Positions 23,352 through 34,100 of a DNA stretch of 64,000 nucleotides are shown here, piece by piece. The DNA is from a virus. The notes below the pieces were generated by a model, which saw only the letters and a program-made list of their open reading frames with translations, did no database searches and had not been told where the DNA came from. The translations under genes and the position numbers were made by a program. Within the stretch, counting starts at the first letter, position 1. Each line of letters starts with the position of its first letter. Location of the stretch: the IMG/VR virus record IMGVR_UViG_3300007512_000012, positions 46,938 to 110,937 of that record; one strand, given 5' to 3'.

Positions 23352-24869
23352 TCAGGAGAAGCTGCCGCTCACGTCCGGGTCGGAGGCCCAGAGGTTCGAC
23401 AGCTCGGCGATCTCGTTGCCGCCGCTGGAGGCGACCTTCGGGACCTGGCCGACCGACTTGACGCCCTTGGACGCCTTGCGGGCCTGCGGCTGGAGGATGG
23501 CCGCGAGGCTGGCCTCCTTGTCGCTGCCCTCGTCGTCGCCCTCGTCCTCGTCCTCGGAGCCGAAGACCTCGTTGAAGGCGGCCTTGTCGGCGGCCGTCAG
23601 CTCGGTCCCGTCCGAGAGGCCCATCGGGTCGAAGCCGGTGGCGAAGAACTCGGCGTCGGAGGCCTCCTTGTCGGAGCCGCCCTCGTCCTCGTCGTCGTCG
23701 CCGCCCTCGTCGTCGGAGCCCTCGTCGTCACCGCCCTCGTCGTCGGAGCCCTCGTCCTCGTCGTCCTCGGACTTCTTGGCGGCCTCCTTGTCGGAGCCCT
23801 CCTCGTCGTCCTCGTCGTCGGAGGCGTTCTTCGAGGCCATCACGTCGCCGCAGGCGATCTCGCCGTCGTCCACCAGCTCGTCGTCCATGCCGTACTGCAT
23901 GGCCTGGAGCATCTCCAGCTCGTCGTCGTCGAACTCGGCGACGTGGCCGAAGGCGGTCTTGTCGGACGCCTCCTTGTCGGAGCCCTCGTCGTCGTCGGAC
24001 TCGTCCTCGGAGCCCTCCTTCTTCTTGGCCTCGCACATCTCCTGCATCTTGCCGTCGAGCTTCTCGCAGCCCGCGAGGACCTCGGCCCGAGCGATGATGC
24101 CGTCGTTGTCGGTGTCGAGGGACGCGAACATGGCGCGGGGGCCGGTCCAGTCCTCGGCCGTCACGAAGCCGTCGCCGTCCAGGTCGAAGGCGTCGAACAT
24201 CGCCATGACGGGGTTCGCGGCCTTGTCCGAGACGGCCGCCTCTTCCTTCTTCGCCTCCTGCTCGGACTTGCCGGAGGTGCCGAGGGTCTCGCCGCCGGGG
24301 TCGTTCTGGTCGGCGCTCTTGAGCGCCTTCAGCTCGGCCTCCATCGCGGCCAGGCGGGCCTCCATCGGGTCCAGGGCCGGGGCCTCGTCCTCGGGGAACA
24401 TCCCGAGCAGCTCCTCCTCCATCGAGAGGAAGTCGCCGCCGAGGCGCTCGACCGAGGCCTCCAGGGCGGTGTCGTCCATGCTCATGTAGCCGAACGCCTG
24501 GTTCTCGATGTCGTCCCACGACGCGGTCTTGCCGAGCGTGGCCCGCGCGAGCACGAGGCACTTGGCCGACTTGCGCCGGACGAGCTGCATCAGGTTGGCC
24601 TGGCGGCCGACCTGCCCGGTGTGGGCCGGGTGGTCCTGGTCCTCGACCCCGTAGCCGGGCGTCGCGGGCGGGCCGCTGTCCCCGTAGGGCGGCGGGTGAA
24701 CGTCCTCGGCGAACTCCGAGGGGCCGCCGATGTTGTAGTCGTCCTTGCCCGGATCGTCCTGGGTGTGGGCCGGGTGGTCCTGGTCCTCGACTCCGTAGCC
24801 GGGGGTTGCGGGGGGAGCAGCCGCCTCACGGTCGAGGGCCGCCCACGTCATGCGCTGACGAGTGCTCAT
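23352..24869 (-). CDS. Acidic scaffold-like protein with two EF-hands
   Basis: 505 aa from ATG 24869, overlapping the protease stop (ATGA). Residues 19-36 and 67-84 are an exact 18-residue duplication (PPATPGYGVEDQ and on). Two canonical EF-hand loops follow: 229-240 (D-L-D-G-D-G-F-V-T-A-E-D) and 252-263 (D-T-D-N-D-G-I-I-A-R-A-E), spaced as an EF pair. Residues about 285-470 are extremely acidic Asp/Glu/Ser tracts with four G-S-D-K-E-A units. The position between protease and capsid gene, together with the acidity, suggests an internal scaffold. Calcium-binding EF-hands in such a protein are uncommon. It could also be a virion-packaged protein. Confidence 0.7.
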   Translation of the reverse strand: MSTRQRMTWAALDREAAAPPATPGYGVEDQDHPAHTQDDPGKDDYNIGGPSEFAEDVHPPPYGDSGPPATPGYGVEDQDHPAHTGQVGRQANLMQLVRRKSAKCLVLARATLGKTASWDDIENQAFGYMSMDDTALEASVERLGGDFLSMEEELLGMFPEDEAPALDPMEARLAAMEAELKALKSADQNDPGGETLGTSGKSEQEAKKEEAAVSDKAANPVMAMFDAFDLDGDGFVTAEDWTGPRAMFASLDTDNDGIIARAEVLAGCEKLDGKMQEMCEAKKKEGSEDESDDDEGSDKEASDKTAFGHVAEFDDDELEMLQAMQYGMDDELVDDGEIACGDVMASKNASDDEDDEEGSDKEAAKKSEDDEDEGSDDEGGDDEGSDDEGGDDDEDEGGSDKEASDAEFFATGFDPMGLSDGTELTAADKAAFNEVFGSEDEDEGDDEGSDKEASLAAILQPQARKASKGVKSVGQVPKVASSGGNEIAELSNLWASDPDVSGSFS

Positions 24870-26332
24870 CGCTTCGTCTCCTTGCCTGTGGCGACTGCCA
24901 GGGATGGGTTCCTGCTCCCGTTGCGATCCTGGCCTCGCCGCGAGATGAGCTTGCCGAGCTTGATCAAGGTCTGTGCCTCGGCGGTTGTGGGCTTGCGGCC
25001 GAGCGCCGCTCGACAAGCCCGGAGGAATTGACTCGACGAGCTGTACTCGCCGATGTCGCCGAGCTGCGCAGCAGCCCGGTACACAGGCACGGGGATCTCC
25101 ACCCCGTACTCCGCGTGCAGTAGGGCCACCTTGTCCATCAGGTCGGTGTCGCTCGAAGCGTGCCGACAGAGGAAAGCCACAGTGGCGTCGTACACCGCCG
25201 CCTGCTTGACCACGTTGTCGTTGGGAGCCGCCGAAGACTCCTCGGGACCGAGGGCCTCGTCGAGGTCCTTCTGGTCCATGTCCTTCTTGAGCTTCTTCTT
25301 GACCCGATCCCGCATGTGATCGGTCAGCTCACGTTCCATGTCGTCGAACGGGCCGCCCTCGTCCTTCTTCTCGGCCGGGGCGTCCACGTCGTCGTCTTCG
25401 TCGCCCCACCCGGCCATGAAGTGGTCGCCGCCGAAGGCGAGGGCAGCGGCCTTGCGGCGGGTGCCCTTCGTCCACTCCTCCGGGGGAGTCGCGAGGATGG
25501 CCGAGGCGGCCTTGCCGAGCTTGTCGCCCTGGTGGATGGCGAGCACGTTGCGGAGGACCGCGCCCGTGAAGGCGGGGGTGCCGACCCAGGACGCCTCGAT
25601 GAAGTGGACGCCGCCGGTCGGGTCGAGGCTCGGGTGACCGCACAGCTCCGCGACGCGGTGCTGACGCCCCTGCTCGTCGAAGAAGACGTTCCCCTTCTCG
25701 TACTTGATGTGGGGGCACATCTCCGTCTCGTCGGCGGCCCAGTGCCCGCACTTCGTGCAGATGGTGCCATCGACGGTGCAGCCCATCGACAGGGTGCCCA
25801 TCTTGCCGGACTCGATGGCCTCGACCAGGTCCGCGTGCTTGCGGTCCGTGGCGATGAGGATGTCCACGTAGACCGAGTCGCCGATGTCGCGAGCGACCGC
25901 GTCGATGACCCGGCCCTTCGACAGCTCCTCGACCTGGACGTGCTCGACGAAGTTCTGCGCCCCGATGAAGGTCCGGTAGCTCTTGAGCAGAACGTCCCGG
26001 TCCCAGGCGTCGAGGTTGTTGTTGATGAACTTGTCGCAGCCGAGCTTGACCCGGAACTTGCCGTACTTCCGGTTGATCCTGAAGCCGCCCTCGGAGTGCT
26101 TGCCGAGCTTCGTGTTCGGCGGCTCGAAGGTGTCCACCGACGCCACGATGGTCGCGTGGGTCAGCAGGTAGTCGCTCGGGTTGAAGGGCTTGCCGAAGAT
26201 CTCCGACGCGCGGTCGATGAGGTTCTCCGACACCTCCGCAGCGGCCTTGGCGGCCGTGCGAACCTTCGCCCAGCCCGCACGTCCGACGTGCGGGGTGACG
26301 ACCTCAGCCCTGGCGTACTTCAGGAAGGCCAT
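24866..26332 (-). CDS. Prohead maturation protease
   Basis: 488 aa. Residues about 115-215 carry the pattern I know from large myophage capsid proteases: S-Y-R-T-F-I-G-A-Q-N-F-V-E-H (H131 probable catalytic His), K-G-R-V-I-D-A, V-Y-V-D-I-L-I-A-T-D, then E-S-G-K-M-G-T-L-S-M-G-C with S182 as probable nucleophile. A zinc cluster follows (C192, C195, C206, H208). The C-terminal 270 residues are charged and helical and may act as a scaffold-fused domain. Genes for portal, scaffold and capsid flank it. Catalysis is inferred from motifs; the charge relay is not shown. Confidence 0.7.
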   Translation of the reverse strand: MAFLKYARAEVVTPHVGRAGWAKVRTAAKAAAEVSENLIDRASEIFGKPFNPSDYLLTHATIVASVDTFEPPNTKLGKHSEGGFRINRKYGKFRVKLGCDKFINNNLDAWDRDVLLKSYRTFIGAQNFVEHVQVEELSKGRVIDAVARDIGDSVYVDILIATDRKHADLVEAIESGKMGTLSMGCTVDGTICTKCGHWAADETEMCPHIKYEKGNVFFDEQGRQHRVAELCGHPSLDPTGGVHFIEASWVGTPAFTGAVLRNVLAIHQGDKLGKAASAILATPPEEWTKGTRRKAAALAFGGDHFMAGWGDEDDDVDAPAEKKDEGGPFDDMERELTDHMRDRVKKKLKKDMDQKDLDEALGPEESSAAPNDNVVKQAAVYDATVAFLCRHASSDTDLMDKVALLHAEYGVEIPVPVYRAAAQLGDIGEYSSSSQFLRACRAALGRKPTTAEAQTLIKLGKLISRRGQDRNGSRNPSLAVATGKETKR

Positions 26333-27234
26333 CAGGCAGCCTCCACCGGGTTGCCGTCGAGGTCGCAGGCCAGGACTCGGTCGCTGCCGTCACCGTCGAA
26401 GCCGAAGCTCTTGCGGTACTCGGAGTCGTCCGGGTCCACCACGATCTCGAAGCTGTGCCCGACACCACCGATCTTGCCGATGTACGCGAGCATCCGGGCC
26501 ATCGACTCGGCCCCGTCGCCGTTGCCGCTGAACTTCACCGTGAGGGTGCGCTCGTCGGCTGCCGACTTCACCTGCTGGACCAGGTCGAACCCCTGGTCCA
26601 TCGTGCCGTCCCACTCCGCCTGCAAGTCGTTCTGCTGGCCGTCGTCGTTGGGCTCGTAGGCCGGGTCGCCGATGATCTGGTCCCGCTTGATGAGGAACAT
26701 GCAGTGCGGGCACCCGAGCAGGCGGTGGCTCTGGCCGTCCACCCGCTTGTAGTTCGCCGGGCGGAGGTGGATGGGGTTGCCCTCGTCGTCGGCCTTGCAC
26801 TTCGGGCAGGCGTACTTCCCGCCGTCCAGTTCGGCCTTCGTGCCCCGGTAGTGGCGGTCCTTGCTGGCCCAGTAGAGGGCCGACTTGATCCAGGCGTGGC
26901 TGATCCGGTCGATGGACAGGCGGGCAGCCGACTTCGCCACAGGCCCACCAGGCACGCTCACGGTCCCCGCCCCGCCGGGAACCGTGCTGTGCTCTGGATC
27001 GGGCGTCTTCGTGATGATGTCGGTCACCCTCTGCACGTCTTCGACCGGGTAGCGGCCGGAACCCCACGGGAAGTCGATGTCCACCTGGCCGATGCCAGGC
27101 CACACCGCAGTCACCGTCCCCGCCTGCGACTCGTCCGTCGCTCCACCCGCAAGCGGGTACGCCAGGTCACCAACAGCGAACTCGGAGGCCCGCTGCTGGT
27201 AATCGACGAAGACGGTGGCGTGGCGATTCCCCAC
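26332..27234 (-). CDS. Head-module protein with central zinc ribbon
   Basis: 300 aa, GTG start at 27234 with AGGAGG upstream. Residues 10-75 look like a small beta-barrel (V-G-D-L-A-Y-P-L onward, G-T-V-T-A-V-W-P-G-I-G-Q-V-D-I-D-F). A zinc ribbon is formed by C-P-K-C and C-P-H-C about 33 residues apart (roughly 145-182). The C-terminal 80 residues resemble a small alpha/beta domain. The stop overlaps the protease start. Role in capsid assembly is inferred from position only. Confidence 0.65.
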   Translation of the reverse strand: MGNRHATVFVDYQQRASEFAVGDLAYPLAGGATDESQAGTVTAVWPGIGQVDIDFPWGSGRYPVEDVQRVTDIITKTPDPEHSTVPGGAGTVSVPGGPVAKSAARLSIDRISHAWIKSALYWASKDRHYRGTKAELDGGKYACPKCKADDEGNPIHLRPANYKRVDGQSHRLLGCPHCMFLIKRDQIIGDPAYEPNDDGQQNDLQAEWDGTMDQGFDLVQQVKSAADERTLTVKFSGNGDGAESMARMLAYIGKIGGVGHSFEIVVDPDDSEYRKSFGFDGDGSDRVLACDLDGNPVEAA

Positions 27235-27260
27235 GGTACGACCTCCTGGTCCGAGGCCGG

Positions 27261-27995
27261 TCAGGCCGCCTTCGCGATCCCCGCGACGATGTCGGCCATC
27301 TTGGCGAGCTTGTCGGCGGCGGCCGGGGGCACGTCGCCCGCGAGGTGCGGCATGACGTGCGCGGCGGCCCGCGTCAGCGTGGCGAGGCGCTCGGCGTCCT
27401 CGGAGCCCTCCAGCAGCCGGGTCTGGAACTGGAGCACGTCGAGTCCGGCGGCGGCCAGCCGCTCGCCGAGGGTCTTGACGGCCTCGTGATCGCTGGCGGC
27501 GCAGCGGGTCGCGGCACCGTTGATGTCCATGTAGAGCGCGGCGAGCTTCTTGCCGTTCTCCAGGGCCGCCTGCACGCCGGGCCGGGCCGTCTGCCGGTCG
27601 GAGCCGCCGGGCAGCTCGCCGCCCTCCTGCTTCTCGCGCAGCTCGCGGTTCTCCTGCTGGCTGAAGTGGCCGCCCATGTAGGACTCGTCGGCCTCCTGCT
27701 CCTTCGGGCCGGACTTCTCCTCGCCGATCTGCTCGGGGTCCTCGCCGATGTGCTTGCCCTCGTCGAACACGTCGTCACCCGTGAGGGCGGTCTTGCGCTC
27801 GGTGGCGAGCTTCTCGATGTCGATCTCGGCCCGCTTGGCGATGTGGTCCGACAGGAGGTCGCACTGGAAGCCGAACTTCTGCGCGATCTCCGGCTTGATG
27901 CCGAAGGACTCGGCGTTCTTCTGGATGAGATCCGCTGCCTTGTCGAGGATGTTCCCCGCGTCGAGCGCGGCCTGCTTGCTGAGCTTCTGGGCCAT
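27261..27995 (-). CDS. Hypothetical helical head-module protein
   Basis: 244 aa. Almost entirely helical: N-terminal A-A-L-D-A-G-N-I-L-D-K-A-A-D-L-I, a polar Glu/Gly-rich linker (residues 75-135), then a second helical bundle ending I-V-A-G-I-A-K-A-A. No family recognised. First gene after the 28055-28078 motif and followed by the zinc-ribbon and protease genes, so likely part of the head assembly unit. Confidence 0.65.
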   Translation of the reverse strand: MAQKLSKQAALDAGNILDKAADLIQKNAESFGIKPEIAQKFGFQCDLLSDHIAKRAEIDIEKLATERKTALTGDDVFDEGKHIGEDPEQIGEEKSGPKEQEADESYMGGHFSQQENRELREKQEGGELPGGSDRQTARPGVQAALENGKKLAALYMDINGAATRCAASDHEAVKTLGERLAAAGLDVLQFQTRLLEGSEDAERLATLTRAAAHVMPHLAGDVPPAAADKLAKMADIVAGIAKAA

Positions 27996-28054
27996 GTCGG
28001 TGTTTCCTCCGTGTCCGAAACGGGGTGGACAGCACAGGGCGCACGGTCGGCCCT

Positions 28055-28078
28055 TCGCTATAACCCTCCCCGTATAGG
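28055..28078 (-). promoter_or_regulatory. Bipartite late-promoter-like motif
   Basis: Minus strand reads CCTATA, 11 bases, ATAGCGA, preceded by AATCTTTCT. Lies 60 bases upstream of the 244-aa gene. Confidence 0.55.
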
Positions 28079-28109
28079 AGAAAGATTGAAAAAACTCCCT
28101 GGGTGGTTC

Positions 28110-31100
28110 TCAGGCCACCAGGTCTTGCTCGTCCTCCGAAAGAACCGCTTTTTCCATCGCCGTGAACTCATCAGGCGACATCTGCTCGATTCTTTTTCGC
28201 TCGGCGGGGTCCTTCACATTTTCGAGAAAGTCCCGCTTCCGCTCCTCGGGCGACCGCTCCGGTCGCACTGAAGGGTCGTCCAGCAGCGAGAGGTCTGCCC
28301 CACCGGCCACGGCCCGCAGCACTGCAACCGCCGTGTCCTGCGCGTCGGGCTCCACGTCCATGTCGTCGATGGCGTCGGCCGTCGCCTCGGCCTGTGCCCG
28401 GACCACAGCTTCCCGCGACCGCTTCATGCACTCGGCCTGCGTCTTGCCCTCCTCCAGGCACGCCTGGAGGGCCTCATCGACCGCCGAATCCACGGCCTCG
28501 CGGGTCTTGTCCTCCACCTCGTCCGCCGTCTGGTCGAACAGCTCGGGGAGGTTGGCGGGGTCCCGCTTCTTCCTGGTGATGGCCGCCGCGACGCCCTGCA
28601 CGGTGGTCATGTGCATCACGCCCATGTCGCGGATCATGGCCCGCAGGTACTCCTGCACCTCGGGAGCCATGTCCGGGTTGTCGGCGAGCGCCTTGACCAG
28701 CGGCTCCCACGAGGTGCCCTCGGAGATCGCCGCCAGGCCCTCGTCGTCGAGCTTGCCCATCGCGTCGCGGACAGCCGCCCGGCCCTCCGCCGCGTAGACC
28801 TTCGACGAGTCCTTCAGGAACAACACCTCGGCGTTGCCCTGCTTGACCATCTGCTTGAGCACCAGCTTGAGCTTGCTGTTGAGCGGCTCCCGCACCAGGC
28901 GGCCGTCCGGGTGCTTCGCGTCGAAGTCCTCGTCGTTGAGCACCGCCGCCGCGTGGATGCCGTCGATGATCGCGTTCAGCTCGTCGTGCTCGGGGCTGCC
29001 CTTCTCGAAGTCACCGAGCTTCGCCGCCGCGTCCTCGGCCACCTGCCTTCGCTGGTCCGGGCTCACCCGCCGGTAGAGCTTCATCGCCTGCATCGCCCGT
29101 TCGGTCCGGGCGTCATCGTCGAGCTGCTCGGAGGAGAGGGGCTGGCCGCCGACGTTGGTGGGGTCGAGCAGCAGGGCCTCCTGGGCCTTCGCCTGGACCA
29201 CGGCCTCGGCCAGCTCGTCGATGTCGTCCCCGTCCACGCCCTTGAAGGGGTCCTTCGCGATGTCCTTCATCGCCGACACCGTCACGCCGAAGTCGTCGAA
29301 CAGCTCGCGGAGCTGCTTCATCTCCGCCTTGTACGCCGCATGGAACTCGGCCGAGTCGGCCTTCTCCATGAGCAGCAGAGCCGTCTCCTCCGTGATGACC
29401 TTGTCCCCGTAGAGCTTCTCGGCCAGGTCGGTGATCTCGGCCGTGAACTTCTCCTTGTCGGCCTTCGCCTGCTCCTTCTTCTTGGCCTCGTCCTCCTTGG
29501 CCTTCTCGGCCACGGCTTCCTCGGCCTCCTCCGGGGAGTCGGCGTCGCCCTTCGCGTAGGCCTCGGCCTTCGCCTTCGAGTCCTTGTCCTTGCCGAAGTC
29601 GTTGCGCACCTGGCCCTTCGCGTTCATCGCGTTCCAGGTGCCGTCGTCGGACGGCCACACGTCGCCGGGCTTGCGCTTCTGGCTCGGCTCGCCCTCGGCC
29701 ATCAGCCAGCGGAGAGCGACGCGGTTGGCGGCCAGGGTCGCCCGCTTCTTGTAGTTGTTGCTCAGGTCCCGGTCGCCGTCCGCCCCGAAGCCCTCGATGT
29801 CCGGGTCGTCCTCCTTCATCCGGTTCCGGCGGAGATCGCGACGCGGGGGCTTCTTCGTGGGGTTGCGGCGGTTGAGGCGCTCGACCTCCTCCTCTTCCTT
29901 CTCGGCCTTCGACTTCGTGGCCCGCCGGGTCATCAGGGTGTGCCCCTGCTCCCGACCTGTCTCCACGAACCCTCGCTGCTTGAGCATCCGAACCGCGTGC
30001 GGGTTCACCGCATCGAGGCAGAACTGGATGTCGGGGAACGGCTCGACCAGGTCGTCGTACTGGCTGATGGCGATGTCCATCAGCTTCCCTCCGAGCCCCC
30101 TTCGCTGCCAGCCATCCGGGTCCACGACGATGTCGAAGGCGTAGCACTCCTGGTCACCCGAATCCGACGAGTCGAACAAGGCAGCCACGAGCTTGCCCCC
30201 GGCCTCGTACCCCGCCACGAAGTCCATGTGCGACAAGATGTTGATCCCGGCCTTCTGTGCCAGCTTCCACGGGTCGGAACCTCGCGGAGCCCGCCAGACC
30301 AGGCGGGGAGACGCCCCCTCGACGAACCACCTGGCGGCCAGGCGACGGGTGGCCTGCTTGTAGAGCTGCCGCTTGCCGATGAGCTGCCAGGACAGGCCGA
30401 TCTTCCCGTCCTCTGCGTTGCCGAGGTAGCCCGCCCCCTGAAGCTCGGTGACCACGTCGGGCATCACCGGGTAGCCCCGCCAGGTGAACGTGCCGTCGTC
30501 CGCCACCAGGATGTGCTCGGCACCCCCGGCGGCCCGGTCCATGTCGTTGATGAGCGCCCACTCGTAGGCGGTCAGGCTGGAGATCAGCCCCTCGAAGCCC
30601 ACCAGGCTGACCAGCGGGTCCGGGCTGGTGTAGCCCACCTCCTCCGGCCAGGCGTTGTAGATGGAGATGATGGCGACCTTGTCGGCCGCGAGGCGCATCG
30701 GGTGACGAAGACCGTAGACGCCGTGCGCCCGGTTCCGCCGCTTCTCCGACTGCATCGAGCCCTTCGCCATGCTGTACCACTGGCGGCCGGTCCGCCAGAC
30801 GTAGCCGATGAGCCCGCCGCCGAGGTCCTTCTCGGGGTCCTCGTTCACGCTGGTCATCTCGGACTCGCCCCACCCGAAGACCGCGACGATCTCGTCGGCT
30901 CGGCCGAGGATCTGCCGCAGGCCCCACGAGAGCCGCCCCTGCTTGTCGAGCTTCTCCTTGACCGTGCCGTCCCGCATGAAGGTGTCTTCGAGGCCCGGCA
31001 CGAGGTACTGGCTGCGGAGCGTGCTGGCCTCGTGCCCCACCTCCTTGGCCGCCTCATCGAGCGCCTGCTGGAACTCCTTCTTGAGCTTCTGCTCCCGCTC

Positions 31101-34100
31101 CTTCTTGTCGGTCGGGAGCTTGCCGCCCTTGCCCCGGATGGCCTTGAGCCGGGTCTGGACTTCGCGGTTGGCGTGCAGCCCCCGGATGTCCTTCGCGGTG
31201 ATGCCGTGGGGCTTCAGGTAGGCGTTCACGTCGCCTGCCTCGACGCCCTCGAACACGGGGTCGGTGCCGGACTTGCCCTTCAGGGCCTCGCGGAGCCCGC
31301 TGACCAGGCCGGAGTCGCTGGTGGTCTTCGTCTGGCTCACCCCGGACTTGCCGACGTACTTGATGGTCGCCTTGCCGCCGGAGAGGGTGACGTGCTTCGC
31401 CTGCCAGCCGGTGACCCCGAAGTGGCCGTCCTTCGCCGAACCGGGGTTGCCGACCCGCTCGTAGGTGTCGTTCATCAGGCCCACGGCCAGGGCGCACAGC
31501 CGGGTCTTCTCGTCCTTCGACTTGAGGTCCTTGCCGATCTGGCCGCGCAGCTTGTCGAGGTTCTGCCGGAGCTTCTCGACCTTCTTCGCCTTCTCGCGGT
31601 TGCGGTGCTGGACCTGGCCCTCGCTGTACTCGTAGACCGTGACCTGCTCGCCCTTCTGGTTCTTGACCTTCTTCTTCGTGCCCTTGGCCGCCGTCTTCAG
31701 GCCGCCGGGCAGGGTCGGTGCCCGGAGCACGGCGATGACGTTGCCGGAGGAGGGGAAGTCGCGCGCGAGGCTCTTCCACACCCGCCCGGCAGCGGTGCTG
31801 GTGCCGGAGCCGCCGGAGCACTCGTAGGGCATGAACAGGAAGGGGCCGACCTTCTTGAACCACTCGACCATGACGGCCAGGTACATCGCCTTGCCGATGC
31901 CGAGGCCCTGCTTGCTCTCGTCGGTGATGAACGCCTTGTAGACCTGGAGGGCTCGGGTGTTCGTCCGCTCCTCCCCGTCGCTCGCCACCCACCGAGGTCG
32001 GCTGGTGTCCTCGACCTGCGGGTACTTCGCCAGCAGCTTCAGGACATCCCGCCCACACGTCTCCCGCTCGGGGTAGCGCATCACGCTGGCGTGGAGCCCG
32101 CCGATGGGGGCTCGGCCGTAGTAGACGCCTGCGAGGATGGCGTCGCTGTCGGACTTGACCCGGTACTTGACCTTGTTGCCCTCGTGCTCCATCAGCGGGG
32201 TGTTCGGGCCGAACCGCTGCGCGTACCGGGAGGCCACCCGGTCCACGAGCATCCTGTGGATCTCGACCTCGCCCGCTTCACCGCGAGGCAGGGCCGGGCG
32301 GCCCTGGCCGTAGAGCGGCATCGTGCTGTCCACCGGAGACGGCTGCGTCTCGGCCAGCAGGTGCAACGGAACGATCGTCTCCTCCTCCCCGGACGCCTGC
32401 ACGGCGTCGGCGAACTGCCTGTTGAACAGCAGGGCGAGGGAGTCGATGGGGACGCTCTTCGTGATGTCGTCGGCACCGACTTCGAGGACGACGCGGTGCA
32501 TGGTCGCCTGGTTGTAGCGGTCGCACAGCCGCCGGATGGCCGCGTTGGCCTCCTTCGACTGCCCCACAGCGTCCACAGCCTCGTTGAGCGAGTCCTGCAC
32601 CATCTGCGCGAGGGCGTCCTCGGTCAGCTCGCCGCCCACCTTGCTGACGCCGAACCGGGCTTCGAGCTTCTTGTCGAGCAGCTTGGTGGCCTCGGCGACC
32701 ACCTTCTTCGCGAAGATGTAGCCGGGCGGGGGCGGGATCGCGACGTACATGGCGGCGTTGATGCCGCCCTTCATCACCTCGCGGATGAGCAGCCGAGCGA
32801 TGCGGGCACGCTCCTTCGGGTCTGGCACGTCGCCCTTGAGGAGCTTCGCCACCCCGGAGGCCACGTCCTTGCCCCGCTCGACCTTCCGCTTGATGACCTT
32901 CTTCGCGATAGCCGCTGCACCGCTGACGGCCGACCGCAGCTTCCCGCGCTTCGGCTTGTCATCCTCGGCCTCGGGCGCGTCGTCGGTGACGGTGTGGTTC
33001 TTCGGGTCAGCTCCAGGGTGCTCCCGCAGGTACTCCTTGCGGGCCTCGTCCGTGCCGAACTCACGAGCGGACTTCTCCGCCTTGTCGCGGGCGGCCTGGT
33101 CCTTGTCGTAACGGACCTTGAAGAGCTTGACCTCCTTCTTGGCCCCCTGCCCGCCCTGGTCCTTCTTCGGACGCTTGCGAACGATGACCGTGGGGTCGCC
33201 CTTCTCGTTCTCGCCGAAACCCTCGATGCGGCCGGGGCTGTTGAGGTACTTGCCCGTGAACAGCGGGTCGCCGATCTCCAGCTCGAACTTCTTCGCCGTG
33301 CGGGACAGCGGGTACGTCTCGGGCTTCGCCATCCCCCACACCGCCAGGCCCTCGACCGTCCACGAACCCGTGGGCACCTGGCCCTCGTACTTCGAGTCGA
33401 GCCCGTCCAGGTAGGCGAGGGTGATGTGCGGGTTGTAGATGAGGAGCGAGCGGTCCTTCAGGGCGAACCCGGCATCGGTCAGCCGAACCCGGATGCCGTC
33501 TCGAAGCTGGTCCATGTACCCGTCGAACCGCACCGGGCAGTACGCCACTCGGCGTTCCTTCTCCGGGTGCTCGAAGTAGTCGAGGGGCTGGATGGTGGCC
33601 CGCATCGGCCGGTACTGGCTGGCCTCGGCCTGCACGGCTGCCAGGAACTCGGCCTCTCGCCCGCGCACGTCCCCCACGTAGAGCAGCGTGCAGTGGGGCG
33701 GGCTGTCGTCCTCGTCGCCGAGGCTCGGGAACTTCGCGGCCAACTCCTCCGGCAGCGGGAGCATCAGCCCCACCTTCGCCCCGGAGCCCTTCACGGCCGC
33801 CGTGCGAGCTGCCTTCCAGCCCTGGCTCCGCCGCTCGTCGGTCGGCAGGCCGACCTCCTGGCCGGAGTCGAAGCCGATGTAGGCCCACCCGTCGCCCGCC
33901 TCGATGCTCGTCACCTGGTCGCCCTCATCGGGGAACCAGGTCGGGGCCATCGCCGCCGTGCGGCCACCCTGAAGGTCGAGCCTGACGCGCTGCGTCAGCC
34001 GCCGCTTGTCGGTCACGAGGGACGGACTGTCGAGCAGGTGACGGCGAGCCAGGTCGGTGACCTGGCTGATCTGGCCGCCCCGGAGCCCGAACTCCTTGAT

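Noticed and set aside
23500-24010. DNA tandem repeat or CRISPR-like array
   Set aside because: The GTCGTCCTC-type repeats are codons for Asp/Glu/Ser-rich protein segments of the EF-hand gene, irregular in unit length and without spacers.
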